Shown: positions 63,723 through 64,000 of the stretch, piece by piece | How positions within the stretch are numbered: the stretch's first letter is position 1 | How the letters are laid out: every line of letters begins with the position of its first letter | From: Phycisphaeraceae bacterium | GTDB taxonomy: Bacteria; Planctomycetota; Phycisphaerae; Phycisphaerales; UBA1924 | Length of the DNA: 64,000 nucleotides | NCBI GenBank assembly: GCA_019636565.1 | Contig: JAHBXG010000007.1 | Coordinates: 62,001-126,000, forward strand | Direction: 5' to 3' | Notes under the pieces: model-generated | Seen by the model: the letters and a program-made list of their open reading frames with translations, nothing else | The model's database searches: none | What the model was told of the DNA's origin: nothing | Translations under genes and position numbers: made by a program

Positions 63723-63785
63723 GCCTCAGAGTGTAGCGGCGGCATGTTCCGGCCCATCCTCTACACTGCCCCTGGAGGACTCTGC

Positions 63786-64000
63786 TTGCCCGCGATCATC
63801 TTCGACTTCGACGGCGTCATCGTGGATTCCGAACCGCTCCACGAGGCGGCTTTGCTGCAATGCGCCCACGAGCGGGGCATGTCGTTCACCCATGAGCAGT
63901 ACATGACGAGACTCATCGGGCTCGCGGATCGCGACTGCCTGCCGGTGTTGTACAAGCTGAATGGACGGGAACCGACGCCGCAGGAGCACGCAGACTACTT
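63786..64000 (+). CDS. HAD-family phosphatase, beta-phosphoglucomutase type (partial at window edge)
   Basis: The frame from TTG 63786 is open to the end of the window (71 residues). GGAGG at 63774-63778 lies seven bases before it. The protein begins LPAIIFDFDGVIVDSEPLHE: the DFDGVIVDSEP sequence is HAD motif I with the nucleophile and acid aspartates and the start of the small cap domain. The following helices fit the beta-phosphoglucomutase/phosphoglycolate phosphatase group. The remaining motifs lie beyond the window, so the substrate is open. Confidence 0.88.
   Translation, partial: MPAIIFDFDGVIVDSEPLHEAALLQCAHERGMSFTHEQYMTRLIGLADRDCLPVLYKLNGREPTPQEHADY

Overview
The window is about 64 kb of GC-rich (roughly 62-66 % by eye) bacterial chromosome. 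It looks like a motile member of the Planctomycetota, most likely class Phycisphaerae. Pointers to this are: three secreted proteins that end in paired dockerin-like Ca-binding repeats closing with Cys-Pro; a PEP-CTERM-like tail; zinc-ribbon Ser/Thr kinases with membrane tails; futalosine-route menaquinone synthesis; an alternative GlmU-like protein; and a polar-type flagellar set with FliW/CsrA. No rRNA, tRNA, IS element, prophage or CRISPR array was seen.

Layout: (1) 1-5.2 kb: the 3' part of asd, a PEP-CTERM-like exported protein, mqnC, a membrane protein and xerD. (2) 5.3-19.8 kb, all on the minus strand: four flagellin genes, csrA, fliW, flgL, flgK, an flgN-like gene, a short flgJ and flgI. 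Transcription runs from flgI towards the flagellins. (3) 19.9-30.7 kb: a zinc-ribbon Ser/Thr kinase, an arylsulfotransferase-like dockerin protein, a triple-repeat dockerin protein, an M3 peptidase, inorganic pyrophosphatase and a small lipoprotein. (4) 30.9-34.7 kb, plus strand: flgF, flgG, flgA, flgH. (5) 34.8-42.4 kb: a second, paralogous zinc-ribbon kinase, an FmdB-like protein, a phosphoribosyltransferase, a PH-domain/dephospho-CoA kinase fusion and rho. (6) 42.4-49.2 kb: an M14 carboxypeptidase with dockerin repeats, two unknown proteins, an LPG-flippase-like membrane protein and a DUF444 protein. (7) 49.3-57.6 kb: a zinc-ribbon membrane protein, a Gld-type three-gene ABC system, a PAS/GAF/receiver regulator and a 2-oxoadipate dioxygenase (HglS/YdcJ) family protein. 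(8) 57.7-64 kb: an ATP-grasp protein, prmC, polA, a GlmU-like protein and the 5' end of a HAD phosphatase.

The flagellar genes are the dominant theme. The usual order flgF-G-A-H-I-J-N-K-L is present but broken between flgH and flgI, and the two halves lie on opposite strands. Inverting the segment between the breaks (about 19.8-34.75 kb) would rejoin them in the standard order. It would also place the two kinase paralogs side by side in tandem, so one inversion explains both facts.

The regulatory sequence is unusually readable. A near-perfect sigma-54 promoter lies before flgF. Related motifs precede flgI, flgL and flgG, though very close to their start codons. A sigma-28-like promoter precedes the second flagellin gene. 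The ribosome binding sites of three flagellin genes carry the same CACGGAGG sequence; in one it sits in the six-base loop of a perfect hairpin, the classic CsrA target, with csrA and fliW next door. Three intergenic spaces hold inverted arms built of short tandem units, unrelated in sequence but alike in design.
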